A DNA stretch of 12,584 nt from Chloroflexota bacterium (GTDB taxonomy: Bacteria; Chloroflexota; Ktedonobacteria; Ktedonobacterales; Ktedonobacteraceae): contig VBHS01000018.1 in NCBI GenBank assembly GCA_005881295.1, positions 1-12,584 of the forward strand, read 5' to 3'. This document shows positions 6,758-12,584 of the stretch, one piece after another. The position numbers and the translations under genes were made by a program. Numbering within the stretch: position 1 is the stretch's first letter; each line of letters opens with the position of its first letter. The notes below the pieces were generated by a model that worked only from the letters and a program-made list of their open reading frames with translations, made no database searches and was not told the DNA's origin.

Positions 6758-6952
6758 ATGAGAGGGAAGCTACGTGATAAACGCTCAGAGATGAAACGCG
6801 ACAACCTTAAGCGTGAATCGTTAGAGCGACGCCGCGCAAACAAACGCGACAACCGTTCTCTCATCGCCAAACTGTATCAGCAGTACGAAGAGGAAGATGA
6901 TATTCTGCTGGACGACGAGGAAGAAGTTTTGGTAGAAAATACCCAGAAATAA
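6758..6952 (+). CDS. Small charge-segregated protein, function unknown
   Basis: The 64-residue protein begins MRGKLRDKRSEMKRDNLKRE. Residues 1-36 are dominated by Arg and Lys; residues 44-60 are an acidic block (EEEDDILLDDEEEVLVE) joined by a short hydrophobic stretch SLIAKLYQQY (34-43). The ATG at 6758 is preceded 7 nt upstream by a perfect AGGAGG, which is why I reject the longer frame from 6638. The basic half is predicted helical, with heptad-like spacing and possible nucleic-acid or ribosome contact; the acidic tail could shield it. I know no family with this layout. It is isolated, convergent with the acyl-CoA dehydrogenase operon, and ends 3 nt before a strong hairpin. Confidence 0.65.
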   Translation: MRGKLRDKRSEMKRDNLKRESLERRRANKRDNRSLIAKLYQQYEEEDDILLDDEEEVLVENTQK

Positions 6953-6955
6953 TAT

Positions 6956-7006
6956 ATTATGCTAGCCGGCACCAGTAAAGGACTTACTGGGCTGGCTTTG
7001 CATAAT
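6956..7006. terminator. Long hairpin between convergent genes, probable bidirectional terminator
   Basis: Nested inverted repeats form one long stem: ATTATGC/GCATAAT (6956-6962 with 7000-7006), GCCGGC/GCTGGC (6965-6970 with 6991-6996) and CCAGTAA/TTACTGG (6972-6978 with 6984-6990), with a 5-nt loop. One bulged A (6971) and a small TA/TTT internal loop interrupt about 20 base pairs. It fills the space between the 6758 gene and the end of the acyl-CoA dehydrogenase gene (7019). On the minus strand an AT-rich flank follows; neither side has a long T-run. Confidence 0.65.
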
Positions 7007-7018
7007 CATAGACAGGCT

Positions 7019-8203
7019 TTACGGGATATCTACCTCTGGGAACAAACGGCGGGCAATAACCAATCGTTGAATTTGTGCTGTACCCTCAAAGATATCAAAA
7101 ACTTTCGCGTCGCGGAACCACTTTTGGAGAAACTGTCTGGACTCAGAGTTTTCGCCAGGAGCCGAAATGCGCACACCTGCCGATGTAACCTTCATCACTA
7201 ATCCCCCCGCGTAGGCCTTACACATAGATGCCTCTTTCGAGTTCGGAATCCTCCTATCAGCCATCCATGCTGCGCGCCACACAAGGAAGCGAGCCATCTC
7301 CAACTCCTGGCCCATCTCATCCAACTCCAGCTCGATCTCCCGGCGTTTATACACGGAGAATCCCTTTGGCAGTTCCTCCTGCACCCACTGACAGGTTTTC
7401 TCATGCGCTGCTCGCGCGATGCCAACAGCCAGCGCACCCACCATCGGGCGCGTTGCGTCCAACGTGCCCATAGCTGCCTTAAATCCTGCCTTCTTGCTGC
7501 TCTCGCGGCCGCTTAGTAAGTGATCTTTGGGAATCCGGCAGTTCTCAAAAATCAGTTCGGCCGTCTGTGAGGCGCGTAAACCCATTTTTTCTTCAATACG
7601 TCCAACTACAAAACCGGGAGTACCCCTGGGTACGACAAACGGCCGGATGCCTTCTCTTCCCAGGCTTTTATCAATGGTTGCGAACGTAACTACCAGGTCT
7701 GAGCGAGCCCCGTTAGTGATGTAGTGTTTATGACCATTGAGCACCCACTCATCGCCTTCCAGCACCGCTGTGGTAGACATGCCAGCCACATCCGAACCGA
7801 TCCCCGGTTCTGTCAACGCCAGCGCACCCCAATGCAATTGCCCATCCATATACGGGCCAAGGAACTTCGCCTGCTGTTCAGGCGTTCCCTGGGAGAGAAT
7901 TGGAGGAGCAGCCAGCCCGGGCCCAGGAATCGCTGTGGAGAGAGCTGCGTCCCCCCACGCCATTTCCTCCTGAGAGAGGATCGAGAGGATATTGTCCTGC
8001 TTTTCTTCTCCTTCTTGTGCCTGCGTGCGTGCTTGACCGGCAGCTCCTGCCCAGAAGCGCCGCTGCATGTTCCACATGAACGAGTCGGGAATCTTCTCCG
8101 TGCGGTCGCATTCGAGCGAGATAGGCCGCATCTCTTCCAGAGCGACCTGGTGAGCGTAGTCGCGTGCTGCCTGTTGCAATTCGCTGAGGGTAAAATCAAT
8201 CAT
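7019..8203 (-). CDS. Acyl-CoA dehydrogenase-family protein carrying the catalytic Glu
   Basis: The 394-residue protein is an acyl-CoA dehydrogenase (FAD-dependent alpha,beta-desaturation of acyl-CoA). It keeps the signature ALTEPGIGSDVAGMST (129-144), the strand WVLNGHKHYITNGARSD (153-169), KMGLRASQTAEL (206-217), and a C-terminal FRDAKVFDIFEGTAQIQR (363-380), where Glu373 aligns with the catalytic base of medium-chain enzymes. Two usual motifs are absent. Where RxxFGxPIxxFQ is expected it reads WVQEELPKGFSVYKRREIEL (273-292), and where QxxGGxGY is expected it reads VRISAPGENSESRQ (344-357). Those motifs normally contact the FAD of a neighbouring subunit, so it probably pairs with the product of the gene 6 nt upstream. 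An odd Gln/Glu-rich segment lies at 54-70. The ATG at 8203 has GGAG in the end of the preceding gene. Confidence 0.92.
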   Translation of the reverse strand: MIDFTLSELQQAARDYAHQVALEEMRPISLECDRTEKIPDSFMWNMQRRFWAGAAGQARTQAQEGEEKQDNILSILSQEEMAWGDAALSTAIPGPGLAAPPILSQGTPEQQAKFLGPYMDGQLHWGALALTEPGIGSDVAGMSTTAVLEGDEWVLNGHKHYITNGARSDLVVTFATIDKSLGREGIRPFVVPRGTPGFVVGRIEEKMGLRASQTAELIFENCRIPKDHLLSGRESSKKAGFKAAMGTLDATRPMVGALAVGIARAAHEKTCQWVQEELPKGFSVYKRREIELELDEMGQELEMARFLVWRAAWMADRRIPNSKEASMCKAYAGGLVMKVTSAGVRISAPGENSESRQFLQKWFRDAKVFDIFEGTAQIQRLVIARRLFPEVDIP

Positions 8204-8209
8204 GTTATG

Positions 8210-9307
8210 CTACTCCATTGCTGCCGCGTTACGCATCCACATTTCAGCTGGGTGATCCTGGATGAATCCTGCCCCACCCAGGATTTGAATGGCATCTATC
8301 GTTGCTGACTTCGCGATTTTTATGGCCTGGTACTGTGCTGCTTCGCCCTCCTGCACGAGCGTCTCACAACCAGTTCCCCGGTCCCAACTTGTTGCCGCGC
8401 GCCAGGTAAGTAGCCTGGCAGCATCTAGCTTCATTGCCATCTCCGCGACCATAAATGCGATCCCCTGGTATGAGACAATTGGGCGTCCAAAGGCAATGCG
8501 CCCCCTGGCGTAATCCATCGCATAGTCAAGCGCCGCTCGTGCCGTGCCACACGCAACGCCCGCGCGCAAGATATTATACAATGCCGCAGCTCGTAATACT
8601 CCACTGCCTCCAGGTTGACCGAGCATACAGGTCGCGGAGACCGGCGCGTTCTCGAACGTGTATGCCGCGCTTGGTGCCGCGATCAGCCCCAATTTCCCCT
8701 CATCAAGACTGACACGTGCGCCAGCAATGTCCAGTGGAACCATCAATGCGCACAGGCCCCCGGTTCCACTTGTTCCTTCAAGGCGTACCAGCACCACACG
8801 TGGACTGGATTGCCCTCCGTGTATCACATCGCGCTTGCTGCCATTAAGGATATACTGTTCACCTTCCGTACGTATCGTTGCGCTAATTTCTGTTACGTAA
8901 TAACCGCCGGTACGTTCGGCGAATCCCAGGCTTCCCCGTTGTAGATGCCCCCGCGAAGCATCGGAGAACGGCGTAATATAGTGCTGCTGCTGGCTTTTAT
9001 CTCCCGCCAGTAGCACTGTCAATGGCCCCATCAGCGATCCGATAATGTTCATTGCCAGCGCACCGTCGCCAAAGCCCAACTCTTCGGCGATCAACGTATA
9101 TGTTACCGCCTCTACTACTCCCGAGCCGCCATATTCTTCTGGAAAAGGTGTTGTCAGTCCGGTCTGTGTAAGTGTCTTCATCAGTGCTGGTGAGATATCG
9201 CCTTGTTGTTCAGCGCTGCGTCCCTGTGGGCGTACCTGCTCCATTGCCAGGCTCTGTGCCAGTTGGCGGATCTCTTCCTGCTCTTGCGTTGGCGCAAAAT
9301 TGAGCAT
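8210..9307 (-). CDS. Acyl-CoA dehydrogenase-family protein lacking the catalytic Glu
   Basis: The 365-residue protein has the acyl-CoA dehydrogenase fold, with N-terminal helices and FPEEYGGSG at 55-63. The TEPGxGSD motif is replaced by FAERTGGYYVTE (129-140). The C-terminus stops at MWMRNAAAME, so the (Y/F)EGT segment with the catalytic Glu is missing. The alternative Glu site of isovaleryl-CoA dehydrogenases is also not acidic (LYNILRAG, 243-250). In contrast, RIAFGRPIVSYQ (Arg270, Phe273, Gln281) and QILGGAGF (341-348) are intact; these bind the partner subunit's FAD. It therefore looks like the non-catalytic partner of the downstream homologue. The frame is open to 9403, but ATG 9307, with AAAGGA about 10 nt upstream and 4 nt after the thiolase stop, matches the family start. 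Confidence 0.9.
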   Translation of the reverse strand: MLNFAPTQEQEEIRQLAQSLAMEQVRPQGRSAEQQGDISPALMKTLTQTGLTTPFPEEYGGSGVVEAVTYTLIAEELGFGDGALAMNIIGSLMGPLTVLLAGDKSQQQHYITPFSDASRGHLQRGSLGFAERTGGYYVTEISATIRTEGEQYILNGSKRDVIHGGQSSPRVVLVRLEGTSGTGGLCALMVPLDIAGARVSLDEGKLGLIAAPSAAYTFENAPVSATCMLGQPGGSGVLRAAALYNILRAGVACGTARAALDYAMDYARGRIAFGRPIVSYQGIAFMVAEMAMKLDAARLLTWRAATSWDRGTGCETLVQEGEAAQYQAIKIAKSATIDAIQILGGAGFIQDHPAEMWMRNAAAME

Positions 9308-9311
9308 AGCA

Positions 9312-10481
9312 CTATATCCTTTCAATAACCATGCCGTTTGCCATTCCGCCACCTTCGCAGATAGTTTGCAGACCATAACGTCCGCCGGTGCGCTCCAGTT
9401 CATGCAGCAGGACAGTAGTTAGGCGTGCTCCAGAGGCACCCAGCGGATGCCCTATCGCCACCGCTCCTCCGTTTACATTGACACGCTGAAAATCAGCCCT
9501 GGTCTCTCGTTGCCATGCCAGCACGACACTGGCGAATGCTTCGTTGATCTCCACCAGGTCTATATCGTTCATGGTCAGTCCTGCCCGTTCAAGCGCCTTG
9601 AATGTTGCAGGAATCGGTGCGGTCAGCATCAGAATAGGATTATCTCCCGCCAGAGAGAAGGAAACAAAGCGCGCGCGCGGCTTCAGTCCCAATCGCTCAG
9701 CGGTCTCGCGCTCCATGATGAGCACCGCTGCTGCACCGTCGCTAATCTGCGAGGAGTTACCGGCGGTAATCAAGCCATCGGGCTTAAACGCAGGTTTAAG
9801 ACTGGCTAACTTCTCAAGGCTGGTATCAGTGCGTATCCCTTCATCCTGTTCGAATACGCTCGTAGTGCCATCCTCGTTTTTTACAGGAATAGGGACGATC
9901 TGGCTGCTGAAGCGTCCTTCTGCTGTCGCGCGGGCAGCCCGGCGATGACTCTCGAGGCTGAACTCGTCGAGTTCGTTCCTGCTGATCTCCCACTTCTGTG
10001 CCACTAAATCAGCGCTGATGCCCTGGTGAACCAGCCCATTATCATAGCGTTTCAGCATCTGGCTACCAAAGGGCTCTCCGGGACCTTGCATGTACGAAGA
10101 GCCCATCGGTACACGCGTCATCACCTCAACGCCGCCCGCGATTGCCACATCGTATGCACCACTGAGTACACCTTGCGCTGCAAAATGAATAGCCTGTTGG
10201 CTGGAACCGCATTGCCGATCAACCGTCGTACCTGGTACAGTTTCAGGAAAACCCGCCGCGAGAACCGCGTTCCGTCCAACATTTAGACTCTGCTCTCCTA
10301 CCTGGCTCACACATCCTACAATCACATCCTCTACTACTCCCGAATCGATCGTCGAACGTTGCACCAGGGCTGAGAGTGTCTGGGCAAGCAAATCCACCGG
10401 GTGCCAGTCCTTCAGTCGTCCGCCCCTGCGTCCTACCGCAGTGCGCACTGCTTCAACAATCACCGCTTCGCGTTGTGTCAT
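9312..10481 (-). CDS. Thiolase (acetyl-CoA acyltransferase)
   Basis: The 389-residue protein is a type I/II thiolase, which cleaves 3-ketoacyl-CoA with CoA or condenses acetyl-CoA units. It has the nucleophile Cys91 in TTVDRQCGSSQQA (85-97), NEAFASV (313-319), the catalytic His345 in NGGAVAIGHPLGASGAR (337-353), and the second catalytic Cys375 in ICEGGGMANG (374-383). Segments such as GCVSQVGEQSLNVGR and LHELERT resemble, from memory, FadA5-type thiolases of steroid side-chain breakdown, though many degradative thiolases share them. The frame extends to 10523, but AAAGGAG stands 6 nt before ATG 10481, making that the likely start; ATG 10484 is adjacent. It is first in an operon with two acyl-CoA dehydrogenase-family genes. 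Thiolysis and dehydrogenation are the last and first steps of one beta-oxidation turn; hydratase and hydroxyacyl dehydrogenase must be encoded elsewhere. Confidence 0.95.
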   Translation of the reverse strand: MTQREAVIVEAVRTAVGRRGGRLKDWHPVDLLAQTLSALVQRSTIDSGVVEDVIVGCVSQVGEQSLNVGRNAVLAAGFPETVPGTTVDRQCGSSQQAIHFAAQGVLSGAYDVAIAGGVEVMTRVPMGSSYMQGPGEPFGSQMLKRYDNGLVHQGISADLVAQKWEISRNELDEFSLESHRRAARATAEGRFSSQIVPIPVKNEDGTTSVFEQDEGIRTDTSLEKLASLKPAFKPDGLITAGNSSQISDGAAAVLIMERETAERLGLKPRARFVSFSLAGDNPILMLTAPIPATFKALERAGLTMNDIDLVEINEAFASVVLAWQRETRADFQRVNVNGGAVAIGHPLGASGARLTTVLLHELERTGGRYGLQTICEGGGMANGMVIERI

Positions 10482-10552
10482 CATAGACTCCTTTGTTCTA
10501 TCGTGGTAAATTCGTGGTGGCAATAGGGGGACATCTCTTCTATGTACAAGTC

Positions 10553-10581
10553 ATTGTACGAGAATAGTTGAGGAAGTTCAA
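10553..10581 (-). promoter_or_regulatory. Sigma70-type promoter of the thiolase-acyl-CoA dehydrogenase operon
   Basis: On the minus strand TTGAAC (10581-10576) and TACAAT (10558-10553) are separated by exactly 17 nt, with no TGn extension. Transcription would start near 10546, about 65 nt before the thiolase ATG. It is the best -35/-10 pair in the window. Confidence 0.7.
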
Positions 10582-10584
10582 GAG

Positions 10585-10621
10585 AAAAAAGGGAGGGGCT
10601 GAATTATGCTGGATTATTCAG
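10585..10621 (-). terminator. Weak terminator candidate after the TPR gene
   Basis: CTGAAT/ATTCAG (10621-10616 with 10604-10599, minus strand, 11-nt loop) overlaps the stop codon region of the TPR gene and is followed, after CCCCTCCC, by six T. The gap between the stem and the T-run makes it atypical, and the short AT-rich stem is weak. It lies immediately before the thiolase promoter. Confidence 0.3.
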
Positions 10622-11897
10622 GTTTCTTTGTCCGCAATTCTTGCAAAGTTGCCTGGCGTTCCCACGCGATTGAGCTTTCGTTGTGTAACCTGGCAAGGCG
10701 CCGGTACACCCCGCTAGCCTGCTCAAACTTGCCTTCCAACTGGTAGATCTGACCAAGTAAATCATATGCCTCATAGTTTTTAGCATCATAAGTGATCAAG
10801 AGTTGGAGTACCGCAACCGCTTCATTGAACTGACGATGATCAAAGTAGTGCCGGGCAATTACCATCAGGTATTGAGTTGCATCTTTTCTCATCCCCAGTT
10901 GGAGACAGTAGTCAACAATCTCACGTAAAAGGTCCACGTCGCCAGGCATAAGATCCGCTGCGTGGCGCAGGTTTATCAACGCCTCCTCTACGTCTCCTAC
11001 ACGTGCATAAATTCTGCTAATGCGTCGTATGGTAGCTCCCGCCTCTCTTAACTGCTTGCGCCGCAGGTAGATAATTGTTAGCACGTGCAGTTCGGCAAGA
11101 GCGTCATCCAGAAAACCTCGCTGCACATACATTCCTGCGAGGTCATCACGGATGCGTAGCTCATCCGGTTGTACTGATGGGGGTGCATCTTCGGAAAGTG
11201 CGCCTTCAGAAGGAATAGCGGGTATCTCCTGGGGCGCTTCGGCGGTACTTTGAGTGGGCGCAGTCTGTTTTAGTGGTAGTAGAGTCTGCTTTTGGGACTG
11301 CCGTTTGATGCGCTCTTCAGCTTTTTCAATGAGCTTTAATATTTCTTTCTCTGGTGTTCCGTTCTCTCCACTCTCTTTACGAGGACGAGCAGTCCATATT
11401 CTGTCCTCAAGGGACTCTGTCCCTGTTGAAGTCTGTCGCACCTTTCTCAATGCCTGTGATAGCTGCTGAATTGCATCATCTGATAGTCCCTGGTAGAGCA
11501 GGCATCGCGCAGCATTGTATCTGGCGATCACTTCAAGTGAACTCTCGCAGAGTGCCAGGTTGTAAGCGTTGACCGCCTTATCGAAATTACCCAATTGTTG
11601 GTGAATAGTGCCCAATGAGAAATGAAGATACGCATTGTCAGGATAAACTTCGACCGCTTGCGAATACTCCTGAATGACCAGTTTATAGTTGCGCTGCCCT
11701 ACATAACGCAATTGCAGGCAAATTCGTGTGAGCTGTTCAAGAACCAGGATAGGTTCTATCATTTGACCTGCCATCAGAGCAATATGCTGCTGCACCATTG
11801 CTATGATGTCGTGTGGATCTGACGGCGCAATACGAGGATGTTCTGGGGCGGTGGGGAGTTTATCGATATCATTCTCCATGTTCCGCGGTTCAAACAT
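10614..11897 (-). CDS. Tetratricopeptide-repeat protein
   Basis: The 427-residue soluble protein is mostly helical repeats. A TPR-like block at about 86-120 contains AYLHFSLGTIHQQLGNFDKA and is followed by a second unit at about 124-156. A variable, Gln/Pro/Glu-rich linker spans about 157-245. A second array of four or five repeats follows at about 246-279 (DDLAGMYVQRGFLDDALAEL), 290-320, 324-352, 355-370 and 376-410 (AYDLLGQIYQLEGKFEQASG). There is no signal peptide, TM segment or catalytic domain, so it is probably a cytoplasmic scaffold or adaptor; its partners cannot be read from the sequence. The ATG at 11897 follows AGGAGGTAGAG, a perfect ribosome binding site. It stands alone with its own promoter, upstream of the thiolase operon and in the same direction. 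Confidence 0.88.
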   Translation of the reverse strand: MFEPRNMENDIDKLPTAPEHPRIAPSDPHDIIAMVQQHIALMAGQMIEPILVLEQLTRICLQLRYVGQRNYKLVIQEYSQAVEVYPDNAYLHFSLGTIHQQLGNFDKAVNAYNLALCESSLEVIARYNAARCLLYQGLSDDAIQQLSQALRKVRQTSTGTESLEDRIWTARPRKESGENGTPEKEILKLIEKAEERIKRQSQKQTLLPLKQTAPTQSTAEAPQEIPAIPSEGALSEDAPPSVQPDELRIRDDLAGMYVQRGFLDDALAELHVLTIIYLRRKQLREAGATIRRISRIYARVGDVEEALINLRHAADLMPGDVDLLREIVDYCLQLGMRKDATQYLMVIARHYFDHRQFNEAVAVLQLLITYDAKNYEAYDLLGQIYQLEGKFEQASGVYRRLARLHNESSIAWERQATLQELRTKKPE

Positions 11898-11915
11898 CTC
11901 TACCTCCTCTACATT

Positions 11916-11932
11916 GCTGAACCTGGTTCAGC
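11916..11932 (-). promoter_or_regulatory. Dyad/hairpin in the leader of the TPR gene
   Basis: GCTGAAC/GTTCAGC form a perfect 7-bp inverted repeat with a 3-nt spacer, about 10 nt upstream of the AGGAGG of the TPR gene. As RNA it would be a tight hairpin next to the ribosome binding site; as DNA it could be a repressor site. Either is inference from symmetry alone. Confidence 0.35.
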
Positions 11933-12043
11933 GGCTACTACCACTACATCGCCATCGGCATATCTCACGAGAATACCTATCGCTTCGTGCGGTAAGAGAC
12001 ACCCCTCCCTCATCCATGAGCAGAGTCGAGATGAACAAAAGTA

Positions 12044-12052
12044 AGTATACCA
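12044..12052 (-). promoter_or_regulatory. Extended -10 promoter for the TPR gene
   Basis: On the minus strand TGG-TATACT (12052-12044) is an extended -10 with no recognisable -35. Transcription would start near 12037, giving a leader of about 140 nt before the ATG at 11897. Confidence 0.5.
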
Positions 12053-12069
12053 TCTAAATTACATTTAGG

Positions 12070-12270
12070 CTAAAAAACACTCAAAAGTACTTGTTTTTTC
12101 TTAAAAAGGATTTGATGTGTTGTCCACAAATCGATATATTTATAAATGAGAAAATATAGTGCTACATCCCCTTCGTTGAAAGTGCGTAGAAAGGTGAAGG
12201 TCTGTCCCTCGTTGATGGAATCAAAGGCAATTTTGAGATTTCGCTTGAACTCGTCTGTCGCTTCTGACAT
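12070..12270 (-). CDS. Small hypothetical ORF next to the mobile-element end
   Basis: The 66-codon frame begins MSEATDEFKRNLKIAFDSIN and includes FLRTFNEGDVALYFLIYKYI. It looks protein-like in its first 55 residues (amphipathic helix, then a hydrophobic strand or helix). It ends in a Lys-rich, AT-rich tail KKKQVLLSVF that overlaps an inverted repeat AAAAAACA/TGTTTTTT (12072-12099). GAGGAAAGG lies 4-9 nt upstream of the ATG. I recognise no family. Because the end of an IS200/IS605-like element lies only about 60-70 nt upstream, the ORF may be a native gene whose upstream region was split by insertion, or the remnant of a longer gene. Confidence 0.45.
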   Translation of the reverse strand: MSEATDEFKRNLKIAFDSINEGQTFTFLRTFNEGDVALYFLIYKYIDLWTTHQILFKKKQVLLSVF

Positions 12271-12340
12271 TCAGCCTTTCCTCATTCGCTCTCTATACAA
12301 AACAGCGGTTCGGGTTTTCATCAAACACGCGGCAAGGAGA

Positions 12341-12363
12341 CCCACCAGCCTTCAGGCGGTGGG
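12341..12363 (-). repeat. Subterminal imperfect palindrome of the IS200/IS605-like element
   Basis: On the minus strand CCCACCGCC pairs with GGC-T-GGTGGG around a TGAA loop, leaving one bulged T. The stop codon TGA (12354-12352) of the IscB-like gene lies in the loop, so coding sequence and transposition signal overlap. Confidence 0.6.
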
Positions 12364-12584
12364 AGGAACTGCCGCCCTCCTTTCCACTAAACAGGCCGAA
12401 GCCTTCTGGATAACTGTCAACTTTTTGTAATTTGCACTGGCATGAAGCTTTGTCCCATCAAGCATACGTAGATCAAAGTAGCCGGAACTGCGTCTGCCAA
12501 ACACAAAACACGCCGTGCCTTGATACGCCACACAATCGAAGAGGCGCAATCCGTGCACCTGCTTGGAGGCAGTATTACGCTGCC
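12352..12584 (-). CDS. IscB-like RNA-guided nuclease homologue, C-terminal 76 residues (5' part outside the window)
   Basis: The frame is open to the right edge and reads QRNTASKQVHGLRLFDCVAY, then FVFGRRSSGYFDLRMLDGTK, and ends ERRAAVPPTA-stop. The pattern GLRLFDxVxYQGxxCFVFGRRSSGYF, then DLRxLDGTKxHASAxYKKL and ERRxAxPPTA, is what I recall for the C-termini of IscB proteins (RRXRR/HNH proteins of IS200/IS605 elements, ancestors of Cas9). Ktedonobacter is known for many such copies. IscB proteins use an omegaRNA encoded upstream of the gene, which here would lie beyond the right edge. The RuvC and HNH motifs are not in view, so intactness cannot be judged and the name rests on this tail plus the adjoining end hairpin. 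A GTG inside the frame (12558) is not the real start. Confidence 0.6.
   Translation of the reverse strand, partial: QRNTASKQVHGLRLFDCVAYQGTACFVFGRRSSGYFDLRMLDGTKLHASANYKKLTVIQKASACLVERRAAVPPTA

Larger units (their letters stand above)
12329..12584 (-). mobile_element. Right end of an IS200/IS605-type (IscB-carrying) element, running off the window
   Basis: The element is called from the IscB-like C-terminus together with a terminal hairpin. The hairpin at 12341-12363 pairs CCCACC and GCC with GGC and GGTGGG around the loop TTCA, with a single unpaired base (T on the minus strand). Single bulged-T palindromes are typical of IS200/IS605 ends, which are mobilised as single strands by a TnpA HUH transposase. 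The outer helix GCGGCA/TGCCGC (12329-12334 with 12370-12375) encloses it. The exact cleavage site is not determined but should lie within a few tens of bases to the left of 12329. No target duplication is expected for this family. Confidence 0.55.

Noticed and set aside
7724..8308. A 194-codon plus-strand frame across the two acyl-CoA dehydrogenase genes
   Set aside because: It is antisense to two conserved genes, and its Cys/His/Arg-rich composition is typical of an antisense shadow.
9308..9403. Longer start (9403) for the second acyl-CoA dehydrogenase
   Set aside because: The extension overlaps the thiolase C-terminus by about 90 nt and is unlike the family N-terminus, which begins at the ATG at 9307 with a ribosome binding site.
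12146..12430. A 94-codon plus-strand frame at the right end
   Set aside because: It runs antisense across the small ORF, the element hairpin and the IscB-like gene, and has no ribosome binding site.
1..12584. CRISPR arrays, rRNA genes or tRNA genes
   Set aside because: No regularly spaced direct repeats and no rRNA or tRNA signatures were seen on either strand.

Overview
The window is an ordinary-looking stretch of bacterial chromosome of moderate GC content, with almost all genes on the minus strand. Gene types and style (FtsH, ArgJ/ArgD, ComF, paired acyl-CoA dehydrogenases, Thr/Pro-rich cupredoxin lipoprotein, TPR protein, and an IscB-like fragment at the right edge) suggest a Chloroflexota bacterium of the Ktedonobacter type. 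That placement is an inference from protein character, not from a marker gene.

Layout, left to right. (1) 1-3457, minus: ftsH, argJ and the 5' end of argD, closely spaced and probably co-transcribed from an extended -10 promoter at about 3570. (2) 3626-5166, minus: a two-TM membrane protein with an internal duplication, translationally coupled by a GTGA overlap to a ComF-type phosphoribosyltransferase. (3) 5349-5723, plus: a small two-TM protein divergent from it, ending at a hairpin shared with the convergent cupredoxin lipoprotein (5801-6316, minus). (4) 6317-6757: a long intergenic stretch holding a compact three-helix RNA-like element ending in an intrinsic terminator, with a 25-codon ORF in it. 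(5) 6758-6952, plus: a 64-residue charge-segregated protein, facing the next operon across a large hairpin. (6) 7019-10481, minus: a thiolase and two acyl-CoA dehydrogenase-family genes spaced 4 and 6 nt apart, driven by a good sigma70-type promoter. (7) 10614-11897, minus: a TPR protein with a leader of about 140 nt. (8) 12070-12270, minus: a small unrecognised ORF. (9) 12329-12584, minus: the 3' end of an IscB-like gene with an IS200/IS605-type terminal hairpin, running off the window.

The two most interesting signals are these. First, the two acyl-CoA dehydrogenase homologues look complementarily degenerate. One keeps the TEPGxGSD-type motif and the catalytic Glu but lacks the RxxFG...Q and QxxGGxG motifs; the other has the reverse. 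This is what an obligate heteromer with a composite FAD/active site would look like, as known for the alpha2beta2 FadE pairs of actinobacterial steroid catabolism. Second, the right edge carries the C-terminus of a probable IscB (RNA-guided RuvC/HNH nuclease family), whose stop codon lies inside the element's end hairpin.
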